From Burkholderiales bacterium (GTDB lineage: Bacteria; Pseudomonadota; Gammaproteobacteria; Burkholderiales; Casimicrobiaceae): a stretch of DNA of 64,000 nucleotides. Where the stretch lies: positions 19,376 to 83,375 of the forward strand of contig JANXNI010000035.1 of the NCBI GenBank assembly GCA_025354165.1. Direction: 5' to 3'. Positions 34,135 through 43,032 of the stretch are shown here, piece by piece (within the stretch, counting starts at the first letter, position 1; the number at the start of each line of letters is the position of its first letter). Below the pieces are notes generated by a model that saw only the letters and a list, made by a program, of their open reading frames with translations, had not been told where the DNA came from and searched no databases. A program made the translations under genes and the position numbers.

Positions 34135-35390
34135 AATGGCAACTACCAGCGCTTGTGCCGGACGATCCCACTGCGCTTGCGTTGTCAGCGCTCGCGCGGA
34201 ATAATCCGCCTTTAGTCGTGCGTGCCACACTCGTGGCTTGGATCGCGCGATGCGGGGGGCAGGTGCTCTTGCAAAAGCGCAGTTGGCATAACGTCGTTGC
34301 CAGAAGCTTTCGCGATGTCACGCGGAGCAAGCTTGCGTTTGTCCTGCTCGCCACGTCTGTCATCGCTGCACAGAGCGTCCTGCTTCCCGCCAGCTTGATG
34401 TATTGGACGGCAGGCCAGTTATTGCGGGCGTTCGTCGAGAGCCTGGTTGAGGGATCGATTGTTGCCCTGACGATGTTTCTTGGCGGATCAATTTTGCTGG
34501 CATGGACACGACCGCGCGGTGTTGTGCGCATCTTGTGGATATCGCTGGTACTGGCGGTCTTCGCACTAGTGGGTTGCCTTACCGGATACTGGCTGACCTA
34601 TGAAGCTGGGTTTTTCCCGCCACTCTCGTTTATCGCGGCGAACACGCTGCGGTGGACGATCATCGGCGGATTGCTATTTTTGATTGATGATCTGATTGAA
34701 CAACGGCGGCATAACGCGAGTCGTCAGCGCGAAGGCGAGACCCGTGTCGCCAATCTGGGGCGTCAGGTGGCCGAAGTGCGACTGCAACTGATGCAGGCTC
34801 AGATCGAGCCGCACTTTCTGTTCAACACGCTTGCCAACGTAAAACGCCTGTGCGCCACCGATCCTGATGGCGGTGCCGATTTGTTCTCGCACCTCATGGT
34901 TTATTTGCGCGCTGCGTTGCCGCGCTTGCGTGAAACTGAAGCGACGCTTGCAACAGAACTCAGTCTGGCGCGTTCGTTTCTTGAAGTACTGAAAATTCGC
35001 ATGGGCATTCGACTCCAGTTCACCATTGAGGTGCCCGAAGCCTGCCTGGCATTGCCGTTCCCGTCGATGGCGTTGCTCACGCTGGTTGAGAACGCAGTCA
35101 AGCATGGTCTCGCGCCCGCCCGAGAAGGTGGAAGCATCAGTATTTTTGGCGAACACCAGAATGGTCGGCTCTGCGTGACGGTAGCTGATACAGGCGTCGG
35201 GTTTAGCGCAAAGGGTGGCAGTGGCATGGGCATTGCCAACACCCGTAATCGCCTTGCTGCGGCGTATGGCACCGAAGCCGAGTTGGTGCTCGCCGGAAAC
35301 AGCCCTCGCGGCGTCGTCGCCAGCATAAAAGTTCCGCTGAAATTGATGCGCCGTGAGCCTCCGCCACTGGGCGAAGGGGTGGTGCTTTGA
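34125..35390 (+). CDS. LytS/YehU-type membrane sensor histidine kinase
   Basis: A 421-residue kinase. Hydrophobic segments at about residues 70-180 form the membrane part. A His_kinase domain follows with QAQIEPHFLFNTLANVKRL (phospho-acceptor His) and an HATPase domain with VENAVKHGL (N box) and VADTGVGFSAKGGSGMGIAN (G boxes). No separate sensor domain is visible. ATG 34125 is used; ATG 34131, coupled to the upstream short frame, is equally possible. Its 3' end overlaps the next kinase-like gene, and a LytTR response regulator ends the operon, so it should phosphorylate that regulator. The signal is unknown. Confidence 0.9.
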   Translation: MQMKWQLPALVPDDPTALALSALARNNPPLVVRATLVAWIARCGGQVLLQKRSWHNVVARSFRDVTRSKLAFVLLATSVIAAQSVLLPASLMYWTAGQLLRAFVESLVEGSIVALTMFLGGSILLAWTRPRGVVRILWISLVLAVFALVGCLTGYWLTYEAGFFPPLSFIAANTLRWTIIGGLLFLIDDLIEQRRHNASRQREGETRVANLGRQVAEVRLQLMQAQIEPHFLFNTLANVKRLCATDPDGGADLFSHLMVYLRAALPRLRETEATLATELSLARSFLEVLKIRMGIRLQFTIEVPEACLALPFPSMALLTLVENAVKHGLAPAREGGSISIFGEHQNGRLCVTVADTGVGFSAKGGSGMGIANTRNRLAAAYGTEAELVLAGNSPRGVVASIKVPLKLMRREPPPLGEGVVL

Positions 35391-36565
35391 GTACCGATGT
35401 CAACGCTGTGATACCAGACGGTGGCTCGACCTGGATGCCATCAGCGAGGCACGCGCGGCGTGCATTGAACTCACGTACAGCGCTTGATTTCCTCTCCGAG
35501 CGCTGGCGTTTTTGCGCTGGATTTTCGTTCGCCATGATGCTCTTCATCGCCGTGCGTTTGATTGATGCATTACCTGGCTCCGCAGGCTCAACGCTCGTTC
35601 GAAGCGTGATCGAAATCTGGCTCATTCAGTGGCTGCCTGCCTCGCTCGTCGTAGGCGTCGGTATCGGTCTCCTTGATCAGAGGGTGAGTTTTGCATGGCA
35701 GCGCGGTCTGGGCGCGCTCGCGTTGGTTGCCTTCGCATCTGTAGGCTGTCTTTTTTTTACGCGAGCTTCATTTGGGCTTATCGCGCGTGACATAGGGTAT
35801 GTGACGATGCCCAGTGAAATATCGGCAGATTACGCCAGCTTCATCCTCGGAACGGCGAGCATGGGTGCGATCTATCTTGGTCTGCTCGCATGGTTCTATT
35901 TGAGAGCGCAGGATACTGAGCGTAGCGCCGCCGCACTCAGTGATGTACAACTCGCCGGTTTGCGGGTTACTCAGGCCGTTGCTCAGGATCGATTGAAGGC
36001 GATTCAATCGCATGTTGATCCCGACTTTCTATTCGCAGCCCTGTCGCACGTGCAGGCCGAATACCATCGCGATGCGACGAAGGCGCAAGCAGCACTTGAC
36101 GACGTCATCGCGTTTCTGCGGGCAGCGTTGCCCCGTCGGCATGCTGAAGACCGCACGTTTGCTGACGAAATCGTTTTGGCACAGTCCTTTCTTCGCCTTG
36201 CCGCGCTCATTGAGCGCAGGCAATTTTTATTGCGTATTTCGTTCGCCGACTCAGCCAGTGAATCCGCAGCGTTTCCACCAGATATATGTATGCCGCTAGT
36301 GAGGGCGATGGCCTTGATCATTGCACCGGATCAATCGATGCACCTAAGCGGGCGAGTGGTCGAGAGCCGATTTCAAGTCACTCTGGTCATGCCGCAGATC
36401 AACCAGAAAGCGGACACCCTGGCCAATATGGCCACTGCAGTCGGTATAGCAAAGCAGAGCCTCGCAGCTATCTACGGGTCTGACGCGGCGCTACTTGACT
36501 ATTCTGCCAATCAGCGTTTTCACATTAACGTCGAGATTCCCTATGCCCCGAGCACTAATCGCTGA
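35387..36565 (+). CDS. LytS-like pseudo-kinase lacking the phospho-acceptor histidine
   Basis: A 392-residue membrane protein laid out like the preceding kinase: hydrophobic segments at about 45-170, then a His_kinase-like region. The key motif reads QSHVDPDFLFAALSHVQ, with Asp in place of His and Ala in place of Asn. The ATPase part has lost the N box (RAMALIIA where VENAVKHG is expected) and the glycine-rich boxes. It keeps the FLRAALPR...LAQSFL helix pattern of the dimerisation domain, so it is a diverged paralogue. The start is TTG 35387 with AAGGGG upstream, overlapping the previous stop. It probably modulates the intact kinase as a heterodimer partner. Confidence 0.8.
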   Translation: MSTDVNAVIPDGGSTWMPSARHARRALNSRTALDFLSERWRFCAGFSFAMMLFIAVRLIDALPGSAGSTLVRSVIEIWLIQWLPASLVVGVGIGLLDQRVSFAWQRGLGALALVAFASVGCLFFTRASFGLIARDIGYVTMPSEISADYASFILGTASMGAIYLGLLAWFYLRAQDTERSAAALSDVQLAGLRVTQAVAQDRLKAIQSHVDPDFLFAALSHVQAEYHRDATKAQAALDDVIAFLRAALPRRHAEDRTFADEIVLAQSFLRLAALIERRQFLLRISFADSASESAAFPPDICMPLVRAMALIIAPDQSMHLSGRVVESRFQVTLVMPQINQKADTLANMATAVGIAKQSLAAIYGSDAALLDYSANQRFHINVEIPYAPSTNR

Positions 36566-37289
36566 AGACGAACCACTGTTGCGCGACGAATTGGTCGAAC
36601 TACTCGCGCAGGTGTGGCCACAACTAGAAATTTGCGCGGCTGTCGCGGACGGCAATAGCGCGCTTGAGGCGATGGCAACAAAGCGTCCCGACGTAGCGTT
36701 TCTGGACGTTGAAATGCCCGGTCTGTCGGGGATTGAGGTGGCGCGCCAAATGCCTCATCCCTGTCACCTTGCCTTCATCACCGCCTACGAGCATTACGCG
36801 GTGAGTGCCTTTGAGAATGGTGCTATCGACTACGTCCTGAAACCGCTCTCGGCGTCGCGGTTGTCGACGACGGTGTCACGCTTGCAACAACGCCTGGTGC
36901 AGCCACCGGTCAACATTGAAAGCCTGCTGGAGCAAATTGCCCTGCGCGGCCACGCGGCGCGCGATTATTTGCGCTGGATCAACGTGTCGGTGGGCACCAG
37001 CGTGCGGTTGGTAACGGTCGACGAAATTTGCTACTTTCAGGCTGACAACAAGTACACGGTATTGATGACAGACCAAGCCGAATCGCTAATTAATATGACG
37101 ATCCGCGAACTCCTTGATGCGCTTGACCCTCATGTGTTCTGGCAAATCCATCGCTCGACACTCGTCAACGTTAATGCCATTTCCGACGTCAAGCGCGATC
37201 TGCGTGGACGCCTGTCGGTCAAACTGAAGGCACGGCCCGAGGCGCTGCCGGTGAGTCAGCCCTATGCCTGCCGGTTTCGCCACATGTAG
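36543..37289 (+). CDS. LytTR-family response regulator
   Basis: A 248-residue regulator. The receiver domain (about 1-120) has the acidic EDEP cluster, the phospho-acceptor Asp in VAFLDVEMPGLSG, the Thr of FITAYE and the Lys of YVLKPL. The LytTR DNA-binding domain (about 140-245) shows VRLVTVDEICYFQADNKYTV and FWQIHRSTLVNVNAI. ATG 36543 overlaps the pseudo-kinase by 23 bases. LytTR proteins bind two short direct repeats about 21 bp apart; four such sites lie between 29.8 and 33.9 kb, making this regulator their obvious candidate binder. Confidence 0.92.
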   Translation: MPRALIAEDEPLLRDELVELLAQVWPQLEICAAVADGNSALEAMATKRPDVAFLDVEMPGLSGIEVARQMPHPCHLAFITAYEHYAVSAFENGAIDYVLKPLSASRLSTTVSRLQQRLVQPPVNIESLLEQIALRGHAARDYLRWINVSVGTSVRLVTVDEICYFQADNKYTVLMTDQAESLINMTIRELLDALDPHVFWQIHRSTLVNVNAISDVKRDLRGRLSVKLKARPEALPVSQPYACRFRHM

Positions 37290-37405
37290 ATCGCTCAACT
37301 CGTCCTGTTTTTATGGAAGTTTTTAGCGCCCGGGTTCGGGTTTATGCGCCCCACAAAAGAATTTTTAGCGGTTGCCCTCATGTCACGTTCACAAGGAGAA
37401 GTACC

Positions 37406-37807
37406 ATGCAATCAACCCCCGTTAATCGTCGACAAATACTGACTTTTCTCGCGCTGCTCGGCGTGTCTGAATCAAGCCTTCGAGCGCAGGATGCCACCAA
37501 AATTGACCCGAAGAGTTATCGCATTGCTTTTGAGAACGACAAGGTGCGCGTTCTGGAATTTCGTTCGCGACCGGGTAGCGGCATCTGCGGCGTCGGCAGG
37601 CACAGCCATCCGGCGCACCTTACTATTGTGCTCACCGATGCGAAGGCGCGAGTCACGCTTGAAGATGGTAAGCAACTGGTTGCACAAAACAAATCGGGCG
37701 ATATGTTTTGGTCGCCTGCCGAAACACATACCGTCGAAAACGACGGAAAGTCCGACGTGCACTCCTATATCGTCGAAGTCAAGGAAACGGCGCTTAAAGC
37801 GGCGTGA
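37406..37807 (+). CDS. Exported cupin-like protein
   Basis: A 134-residue protein with a probable export signal (NRRQILTFLALLG, possibly Tat-type because of the paired arginines). A small cupin fold follows: FENDKVRVLEFRSRPG, then HSHPAHLTIVL with metal-ligand histidines, and SPAETHTVENDG with a later His. ATG 37406 has AAGGAG upstream. It follows the LytTR regulator by 116 bases; TTTTTAGCG occurs twice in that gap, 42 bases apart. Role unknown; such cupins often bind metal and small ligands. Confidence 0.75.
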   Translation: MQSTPVNRRQILTFLALLGVSESSLRAQDATKIDPKSYRIAFENDKVRVLEFRSRPGSGICGVGRHSHPAHLTIVLTDAKARVTLEDGKQLVAQNKSGDMFWSPAETHTVENDGKSDVHSYIVEVKETALKAA

Positions 37808-37859
37808 ACGCCTACGACAGCGAGCCACATAGCTAGCGGCTTGTCGGACTGTGGATCGT

Positions 37860-38330
37860 TCATGGTGTGCCGTTTTGCCCTGTTAGTGTTCCGTACACGT
37901 CAAGATAGAGGCCGTCCAGGAGCGGCACGAGCATCGTTGGCTGCATCTGGCTTGCGGCTCGCGTGAACGCAACATGGATACGATCAGAGTACGGATGAGG
38001 GCTGCAATACGCACTCAGCTCAGTATGCTTTCTCGTCCAGATCTGCCCATTCCAGATGACGTGATCCACGCCAAGATGTACGTGCCACTCTATAAATAGC
38101 GCGAATAGACCGTCGCCGATTTGCCGCTGCGTCAAGTCGCTGGCGTCGACATAAATATCTGCCGAACGATCAGATGATCGTGCCGCGAATGTACGAGTTG
38201 CAACGAGATGTCGAACATATGCGCGCACGCCCCTTCCGCTCGCATGACTCACGCGCAGGGCGGGGAATATCTCCGGAATCCAGCGACGCAGGAAGGCGAC
38301 AATCGGTGGATACGGGGGTTCGTGGCTCAT
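37860..38330 (-). CDS. Hypothetical protein, weak resemblance to an extracellular endopeptidase C-terminal domain
   Basis: A 156-residue protein. The segment LGVDHVIWNGQIWTRKHTEL followed by SPHPYSDRIHVAFTRAASQ resembles the VIWNRxIW...HxDHVHIxF pattern of a domain found in M15-like and ARB-07466-like cell-wall proteins. Here HTDHVH is replaced by YSDRIHV, so a metal-dependent activity is doubtful. No signal peptide is seen. The neighbour downstream on the same strand is the delayed stop next to the cupin gene; function not established. Confidence 0.55.
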   Translation of the reverse strand: MSHEPPYPPIVAFLRRWIPEIFPALRVSHASGRGVRAYVRHLVATRTFAARSSDRSADIYVDASDLTQRQIGDGLFALFIEWHVHLGVDHVIWNGQIWTRKHTELSAYCSPHPYSDRIHVAFTRAASQMQPTMLVPLLDGLYLDVYGTLTGQNGTP

Positions 38331-38397
38331 GAATTACCGCCCGCCGCAACCGGGTGCAGGATGCGTGCCGTCAGAAATCGCAGCCAATTGGCGAGCG

Positions 38398-38595
38398 CTA
38401 CCGAGCATGCGGTAGCACCTGCGGAGTCAATATTCGCTTTAATTCGCGTAGCCCCTTAAATTTCACTTCACTGCCATCGGCAACGCGCTCGACCGTACCA
38501 ATGATGCGGCCAGGTAGCCGCGGATCACGACGGTAGATACGCACCACGTAACTTTCAGGCGGTGGTGACGAAGCAGGTAAATGTGTGCTGTTCAT
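38398..38595 (-). CDS. Small conserved hypothetical protein
   Basis: A 65-residue protein with ESYVVRIYRRDPRLPGRIIG, TVERVADGSEVKFKG and LRELKRIL. I recall similar short proteins with a VVRIYRR...G.VE.V..G...F....EL..IL pattern in betaproteobacteria, without assigned function. ATG 38595 is chosen; a GTG 24 bases upstream is also in frame. It lies between the 156-residue hypothetical protein and the large BTAD regulator. Confidence 0.55.
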   Translation of the reverse strand: MNSTHLPASSPPPESYVVRIYRRDPRLPGRIIGTVERVADGSEVKFKGLRELKRILTPQVLPHAR

Positions 38596-38696
38596 GGACG
38601 AACGATACGGCGCGCCCACTTACCGTTTGCTAACCGATCAGCAAATAGTTGCAGCCGACGATCCAGAGCCCGACAGGCCGCGAGGTCGAAAGAACC

Positions 38697-41600
38697 CTAG
38701 GCCTGGAGCAAAAGTTGCCGCAGTGATTGGCTTGCCGCGGATGGTTTGACGCCGAGGCCCAATGACAATATGCGCTCAAGTCGTTGGTACGCGGCGAGGC
38801 CGATGGCATGGCTGTTTTGCGCCAGCGCGCAGCGCATCACGCCCTGGTAGAACTCTTCCGCAAGGTCGTCGGTTTCGATGCCGCGCTGGTAGCACAAAAG
38901 CGCCTCCGGTTCGCGCTCGGCATCCGTCAAGGCGCGAGCGTAGCGGGTAACGACGCGGTTGAACTTGCTGCGCATTCGCTCGCGTGCCGATAGCGCCCAC
39001 GGTTCGTCGCGCTCCTCGTTTAAAAACCGACCGCGATACAGCGACATCGCCCGTTGCCACGTTGTCATCGCCTCCTCGCCAGTACCAGGCGCATCATCTG
39101 CCGCGGCGACGACGTATTCAAACGCGCGGCAGTCGATCCAGCACGCATCGCCATCCAGACTCAACTTGCCGTCCTGCAGACGCAGGATGATGCCGCCGTT
39201 GGGGATCAGTTTGCGCAGTCGGTGTAGCGCGACGTTGAATGCGTCGTGCGCGGCGTCGGCGTCGTCGTCTGGCCACAACGCGTCGGTGAGTACATTTTCA
39301 GCGACATCGGTTGCGCCATAGGCGATCAACGCCTTGAGCAGTGCCAATGGCTTTTTGGGTACTTTGCCGGCAAACGTGACCGGCTTGTTGTCCACTTTGA
39401 GGGTGAATTGGCCCAGCGTCTGTATCTTTAGAGGCCAAGGCCAGTACTCGGCGGCGACACTCGGTGGGCGCAATTTGCGGCGCTGAATTAACTCAAGGGT
39501 GAAGGTGGGTGTTACGCCATGTTGTAGCGCCAGTGCGCACAGTGCCGACAACTCCGGGCGCAGGGGAGCCAGCAGCCCAAAGTAGCGCACGTTTGCGGCG
39601 GTTGCAAACGATTGCGCGAGCGCGCTTGCGGCTTCGAGCATGCGGCCTGCGGCACGGTAAGTCGCTGCCTCAAGCGCGAATAAATTGGCCTCAAGCGTAA
39701 GCTTGGATCCGGGCTCGGCATCGGCGATTATTTGCGTCAGCTCAGCCCGCGCAGCGTCACGTTCGCCCGACGCAAATTTCACAAAAATAGCCGGTTGCAA
39801 CCAGGTGGCGCGAAATCGGGCTGGCATGTCACTACGACCCACCGCAGCGCGCAATGCCGCCGCCTGTTCCTGCGCAGCGTTCAGATGACCGGACTGCAAT
39901 TCGAGCCAGGACTTCATTTGGTGAACAAAGCGCTGGTGATAGATATTGGCAGGGTCAACGAGGCTCGCCAGCTCGGACAGCAGACGACGCGTTTCGGCGT
40001 CGTCGCCGGTGTACTGTGCGGCATAGATCAGCGCCGCAATGGCCTCAAATTGCAGTGTTGGATAACCCTGTTCGCGCGCCATCGTCCGCGCCTGTGTGGC
40101 TTGATCGCGCAAGCTCAGGTAATCGCCGGTTTGTCGGTGCAGATCAATTGCGATTTGCTGGCGGGTAATGATTTTCAACCACATGCCAACACGCGGCGAG
40201 GCAATCATTGCCTCCATCCTGGCCGCTAGCAATTGCGCGTCGTCCCACCGCTTGTGCCGTTCAAGGCAGCCCAACAGCGTAATCGCAACGCAAAGTTTTT
40301 CGTTATCTGAGCCACCGGGCGACAACAGCCCCAGCACTTGATCCACCCACTGTGCTGCAGCGGTGTCGAAGTCGCCATCGAAAAAGCAGGCAAGCAGCTT
40401 GCCGTTCAGCAGACGTAGTCTGTGCAGTTCATGCGACGGAGCCGCGTCTGCCGTGTCGTCAACGATGCTCCGCAATAATGCGGTCCATCGCTGGTGGTCA
40501 ATGAAACTGTCGGCGTTATAACTCCACTCCAGCACGCCAGCTGCACACAGTTGCTGCCCTAAAAGGTCTCCCCGCAGCGCAAAGGCGCGGCACGACCGCT
40601 CGTAGTGCGTCAACGCCGCGCTCTCCTCGCGCAAGAAACAGAGGCGGGCGATACAGTAGCAAAGCGCCGCATTTTGATCAAGCAACTCAGCGGGTAGTTG
40701 CACTGTCCATGCGGCGAGTTGATCGAGTTGACCTAGCGCGAGTTTGGCTTCAAAAACAGTGAGCAGCAGTTCGGCGACTTGCTCCCAATCGCCACCTTCG
40801 ATGGCGAGGCCGATTGCTGCATCGGTGTCGCCAAGCGCGTTGAAACCCAGCGCGGCGGCGCGCAACATTGTTTGACGCACGCCAGGCTCGAAACAATCGC
40901 GACCGCGTTCGAGCAGATGCTCACGAAGCAGCGGATGCAGGCGATAAGTGTTGGAACGGTGCGCCACTCGCTCAACGAAAAGATTGCTCTCGCAAAGCCG
41001 ATTGAGGCGCTGCTCGGCGTCGGCCACGCCGCTGAGCGTGGTCAGGAGTGGCAGCGGAATCGACGGTAGCAGCGCGGAAACGAGCAGAGCGTGTTGCCCC
41101 GCTTCGTCCACGTTGTCTTGCAACAGCTCGGAAAAGTAATCAACCAACAGCCGCTCGTCGCCCGGATTTGCGCTGCGTGCGGCGACGACATTGACGTCAA
41201 GGACGGAACTGAGAAGCCGCAAACCTGCTGCCCATCCGCTGGTGCGCTGCGACGCTTTTGCAACAAGGGTCGGATCGAGGTCGAACGCCTGCGCATAGGC
41301 GGCAGTCTCGTTTGCGGTGAATTGCAAATCGGCTTCGTTCATCACAGCAAGTGCGCCCGTGAGGCGAGCATCGGCCAATTCTGCTGGCGGGGCGTGACGG
41401 CTGGTCATCAGCAGTGTGATGCCTTCGGGCAGCTCGTCAATCGCGCAAGCGAGAAGCTCGGGCAGGCTCGGCAACGCTGCATGTTCAAGATTGTCAAGCA
41501 CCAGCACCATCGGGCGCGGCAACACGGCGAACGTGCTGCGAAACCACGTGCGTGCAAAAGCGCGCGGTTGATGAAGATGCTCGGCGTCAAAAACGGGCCG

Positions 41601-41897
41601 CTGCGTTTTTTTTGACGCCGGTGCCTGAACGTCTACCGCCTGCCCGAAAAGTTGGAAAAATCCCGCCAGATCGTTGTCGTTGGCATCCAGCCGATACCAC
41701 AGGCATCGCAACTTGCGGGTCTGGCAGTACGAGGCAATTAGCGTGGTCTTGCCGGCACCCGGCATACCGCCAATCCACACGGCAGCGTGCCGCGCGCGCA
41801 GCGTGTCGAGTTCGCCATACAAACGTTCGCGAGGCACAGCGTTGTGCAACCGCGGTGGACTCAGTTTGGCAGGCAAAACCAAAGGCTTACGTCGCAT
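38697..41897 (-). CDS. MalT-like STAND ATPase with C-terminal BTAD transcriptional domain
   Basis: A 1066-residue signal-transduction ATPase regulator. The N-terminus resembles MalT (KLSPPRLHNAVPRERLYGEL), with Walker A GGMPGAGKTTL at about residue 43 and Walker B MVLVLDNLEH near 130. A helical TPR-like middle follows (about 350-800). Around residue 830 a winged-helix begins (IQTLGQFTLKVDNKPVTFAG, KKPLALLKALIAYG, LTDALWPDDDADAAHDAFNV, LHRLRKLI), and the last 150 residues form the bacterial transcriptional activator domain (YRGRFL, WALSARERMRSKF, YQRLERIL). No LuxR helix-turn-helix is present. Ligand and targets are unknown. No Shine-Dalgarno is evident at the ATG. Confidence 0.85.
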   Translation of the reverse strand: MRRKPLVLPAKLSPPRLHNAVPRERLYGELDTLRARHAAVWIGGMPGAGKTTLIASYCQTRKLRCLWYRLDANDNDLAGFFQLFGQAVDVQAPASKKTQRPVFDAEHLHQPRAFARTWFRSTFAVLPRPMVLVLDNLEHAALPSLPELLACAIDELPEGITLLMTSRHAPPAELADARLTGALAVMNEADLQFTANETAAYAQAFDLDPTLVAKASQRTSGWAAGLRLLSSVLDVNVVAARSANPGDERLLVDYFSELLQDNVDEAGQHALLVSALLPSIPLPLLTTLSGVADAEQRLNRLCESNLFVERVAHRSNTYRLHPLLREHLLERGRDCFEPGVRQTMLRAAALGFNALGDTDAAIGLAIEGGDWEQVAELLLTVFEAKLALGQLDQLAAWTVQLPAELLDQNAALCYCIARLCFLREESAALTHYERSCRAFALRGDLLGQQLCAAGVLEWSYNADSFIDHQRWTALLRSIVDDTADAAPSHELHRLRLLNGKLLACFFDGDFDTAAAQWVDQVLGLLSPGGSDNEKLCVAITLLGCLERHKRWDDAQLLAARMEAMIASPRVGMWLKIITRQQIAIDLHRQTGDYLSLRDQATQARTMAREQGYPTLQFEAIAALIYAAQYTGDDAETRRLLSELASLVDPANIYHQRFVHQMKSWLELQSGHLNAAQEQAAALRAAVGRSDMPARFRATWLQPAIFVKFASGERDAARAELTQIIADAEPGSKLTLEANLFALEAATYRAAGRMLEAASALAQSFATAANVRYFGLLAPLRPELSALCALALQHGVTPTFTLELIQRRKLRPPSVAAEYWPWPLKIQTLGQFTLKVDNKPVTFAGKVPKKPLALLKALIAYGATDVAENVLTDALWPDDDADAAHDAFNVALHRLRKLIPNGGIILRLQDGKLSLDGDACWIDCRAFEYVVAAADDAPGTGEEAMTTWQRAMSLYRGRFLNEERDEPWALSARERMRSKFNRVVTRYARALTDAEREPEALLCYQRGIETDDLAEEFYQGVMRCALAQNSHAIGLAAYQRLERILSLGLGVKPSAASQSLRQLLLQA

Positions 41898-42020
41898 AAG
41901 AGGATGCCGAGAAGAGGTGCCCTGTAGTCGAAAGTGTCAACCCGTTTCATCCGCATTATCGTTGCAACGGATCGCCGCTGTAGGTGTGAAAGTGCGAACC
42001 GTGCAGAAGATGCGGAGTTA

Positions 42021-42136
42021 ACAGCTTACGCGTGAAAGAACCACTGCACAAGGGCTAATCAGAATTTATGCCATAAGCCGACTTGCGAAGAAAAACGGCC
42101 TAATCCCTTATGCATTGGTCGTTTCAGCCATAAGCC
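42021..42136 (+). repeat. MITE-like dispersed element, copy D
   Basis: About 116 bases. It begins ACAGCTTACGCGTGAAAG, contains CACAAGGGCTAA, CATAAGCCGACTT and CCCTTATGCAT, and ends GGTCGTTTCAGCCATAAG. It lies upstream of the large BTAD regulator, which is divergent on the minus strand. The rest of the 41898-42307 gap shows no gene. Confidence 0.7.
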
Positions 42137-42307
42137 ATTGCATCGCGCCGTGGAGCTTCACCGTACGGAGCACGACCGAGCCACCGCGAAACGAGCCCCC
42201 AACACATTTTTTTCGCGTCGATTACAGGCTTCGCGTCGATCGATCTACGGGAGCGAAGCGATCACATCGATGGTTTGTGTAAGGCGGAGCAATCGCGCCC
42301 CTGCTAT

Positions 42308-42808
42308 CTAGCGCGTGCCGAATCGCTCTGCGAACCAGTGATCCAGCATCGCCTTTTCGTAGCGTAGTCGGTCGCCGCTCGAATAACGGTTAAACGACGA
42401 AAGGTAGTTCAGGTCGCTGAGCAGCTCTTCGCGGCTCGGCGTTGTCTGGTCGCCGTGGGTTAACGTGTAGCGCAGCTTCATGTGCGGCCAATTGATGTCG
42501 CGAACGATGCGAACCTCGGCAGCCATACGTGAACGCAATGGTTCAACGCGACCGGCCAGATCGATATCGAGGACCTCGATTTTGACTGAGTCGCCAGGCG
42601 GGAGCGCATGCCGTGCCAGGCTCTGCAGATGTTGCTCAATGTCGCTTCGAACATCCGCTCGATCCTGCGCATTGGCAAACGAGCTCGAATAGCTGGCGTC
42701 GGAATAGTTTTCAGGATTGACGAACACCACCGTCACGTTAGGCTCGGCCCATGCGGAACGCGCAAGGAGCAAGGCTGACAAGGTCACAAGCGCGAAACGC
42801 TTCTTCAT
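42308..42808 (-). CDS. Secreted DUF3016 family protein
   Basis: A 166-residue exported protein with a signal peptide cut near AWA-E. It shows VTVVFVNPENYSDASY, IEQHLQSLARHALPPGDSVK, IEVLDIDLAGR and LRYTLTHGD, the pattern of DUF3016 proteins. ATG 42808 has AGGAG upstream; the frame is open to 42997, but without a signal. Function of the family is not known; it is probably periplasmic. Confidence 0.8.
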   Translation of the reverse strand: MKKRFALVTLSALLLARSAWAEPNVTVVFVNPENYSDASYSSSFANAQDRADVRSDIEQHLQSLARHALPPGDSVKIEVLDIDLAGRVEPLRSRMAAEVRIVRDINWPHMKLRYTLTHGDQTTPSREELLSDLNYLSSFNRYSSGDRLRYEKAMLDHWFAERFGTR

Positions 42809-43032
42809 GACTAACTCCTGTTCAAAATGCTTTGAGTCCCGAAAACATATCAAGTTCCGCCCGAGCCAGTTTAAAGAAGCGCTCAGAATTGGCCGTGCGG
42901 CAGACTCAGAATGCATGCAAAAACTTTGGCGGAATCTGCGGATGGCGGCGTGTTCAGTGGTTACCCTAAACGTAGTCTTCAGCCAAACTAGGGTCATGCC
43001 CCCGGATTTTCGAAGAACGCTGATTAAGGTAC

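Noticed and set aside
37320..37370. TTTTTAGCG repeated 42 bases apart, and GCGCCC repeated 20 bases apart, before the cupin gene
   Set aside because: They could be a fifth LytTR-type site, but spacing (20 and 42) and half-site sequence differ from the four consistent sites.
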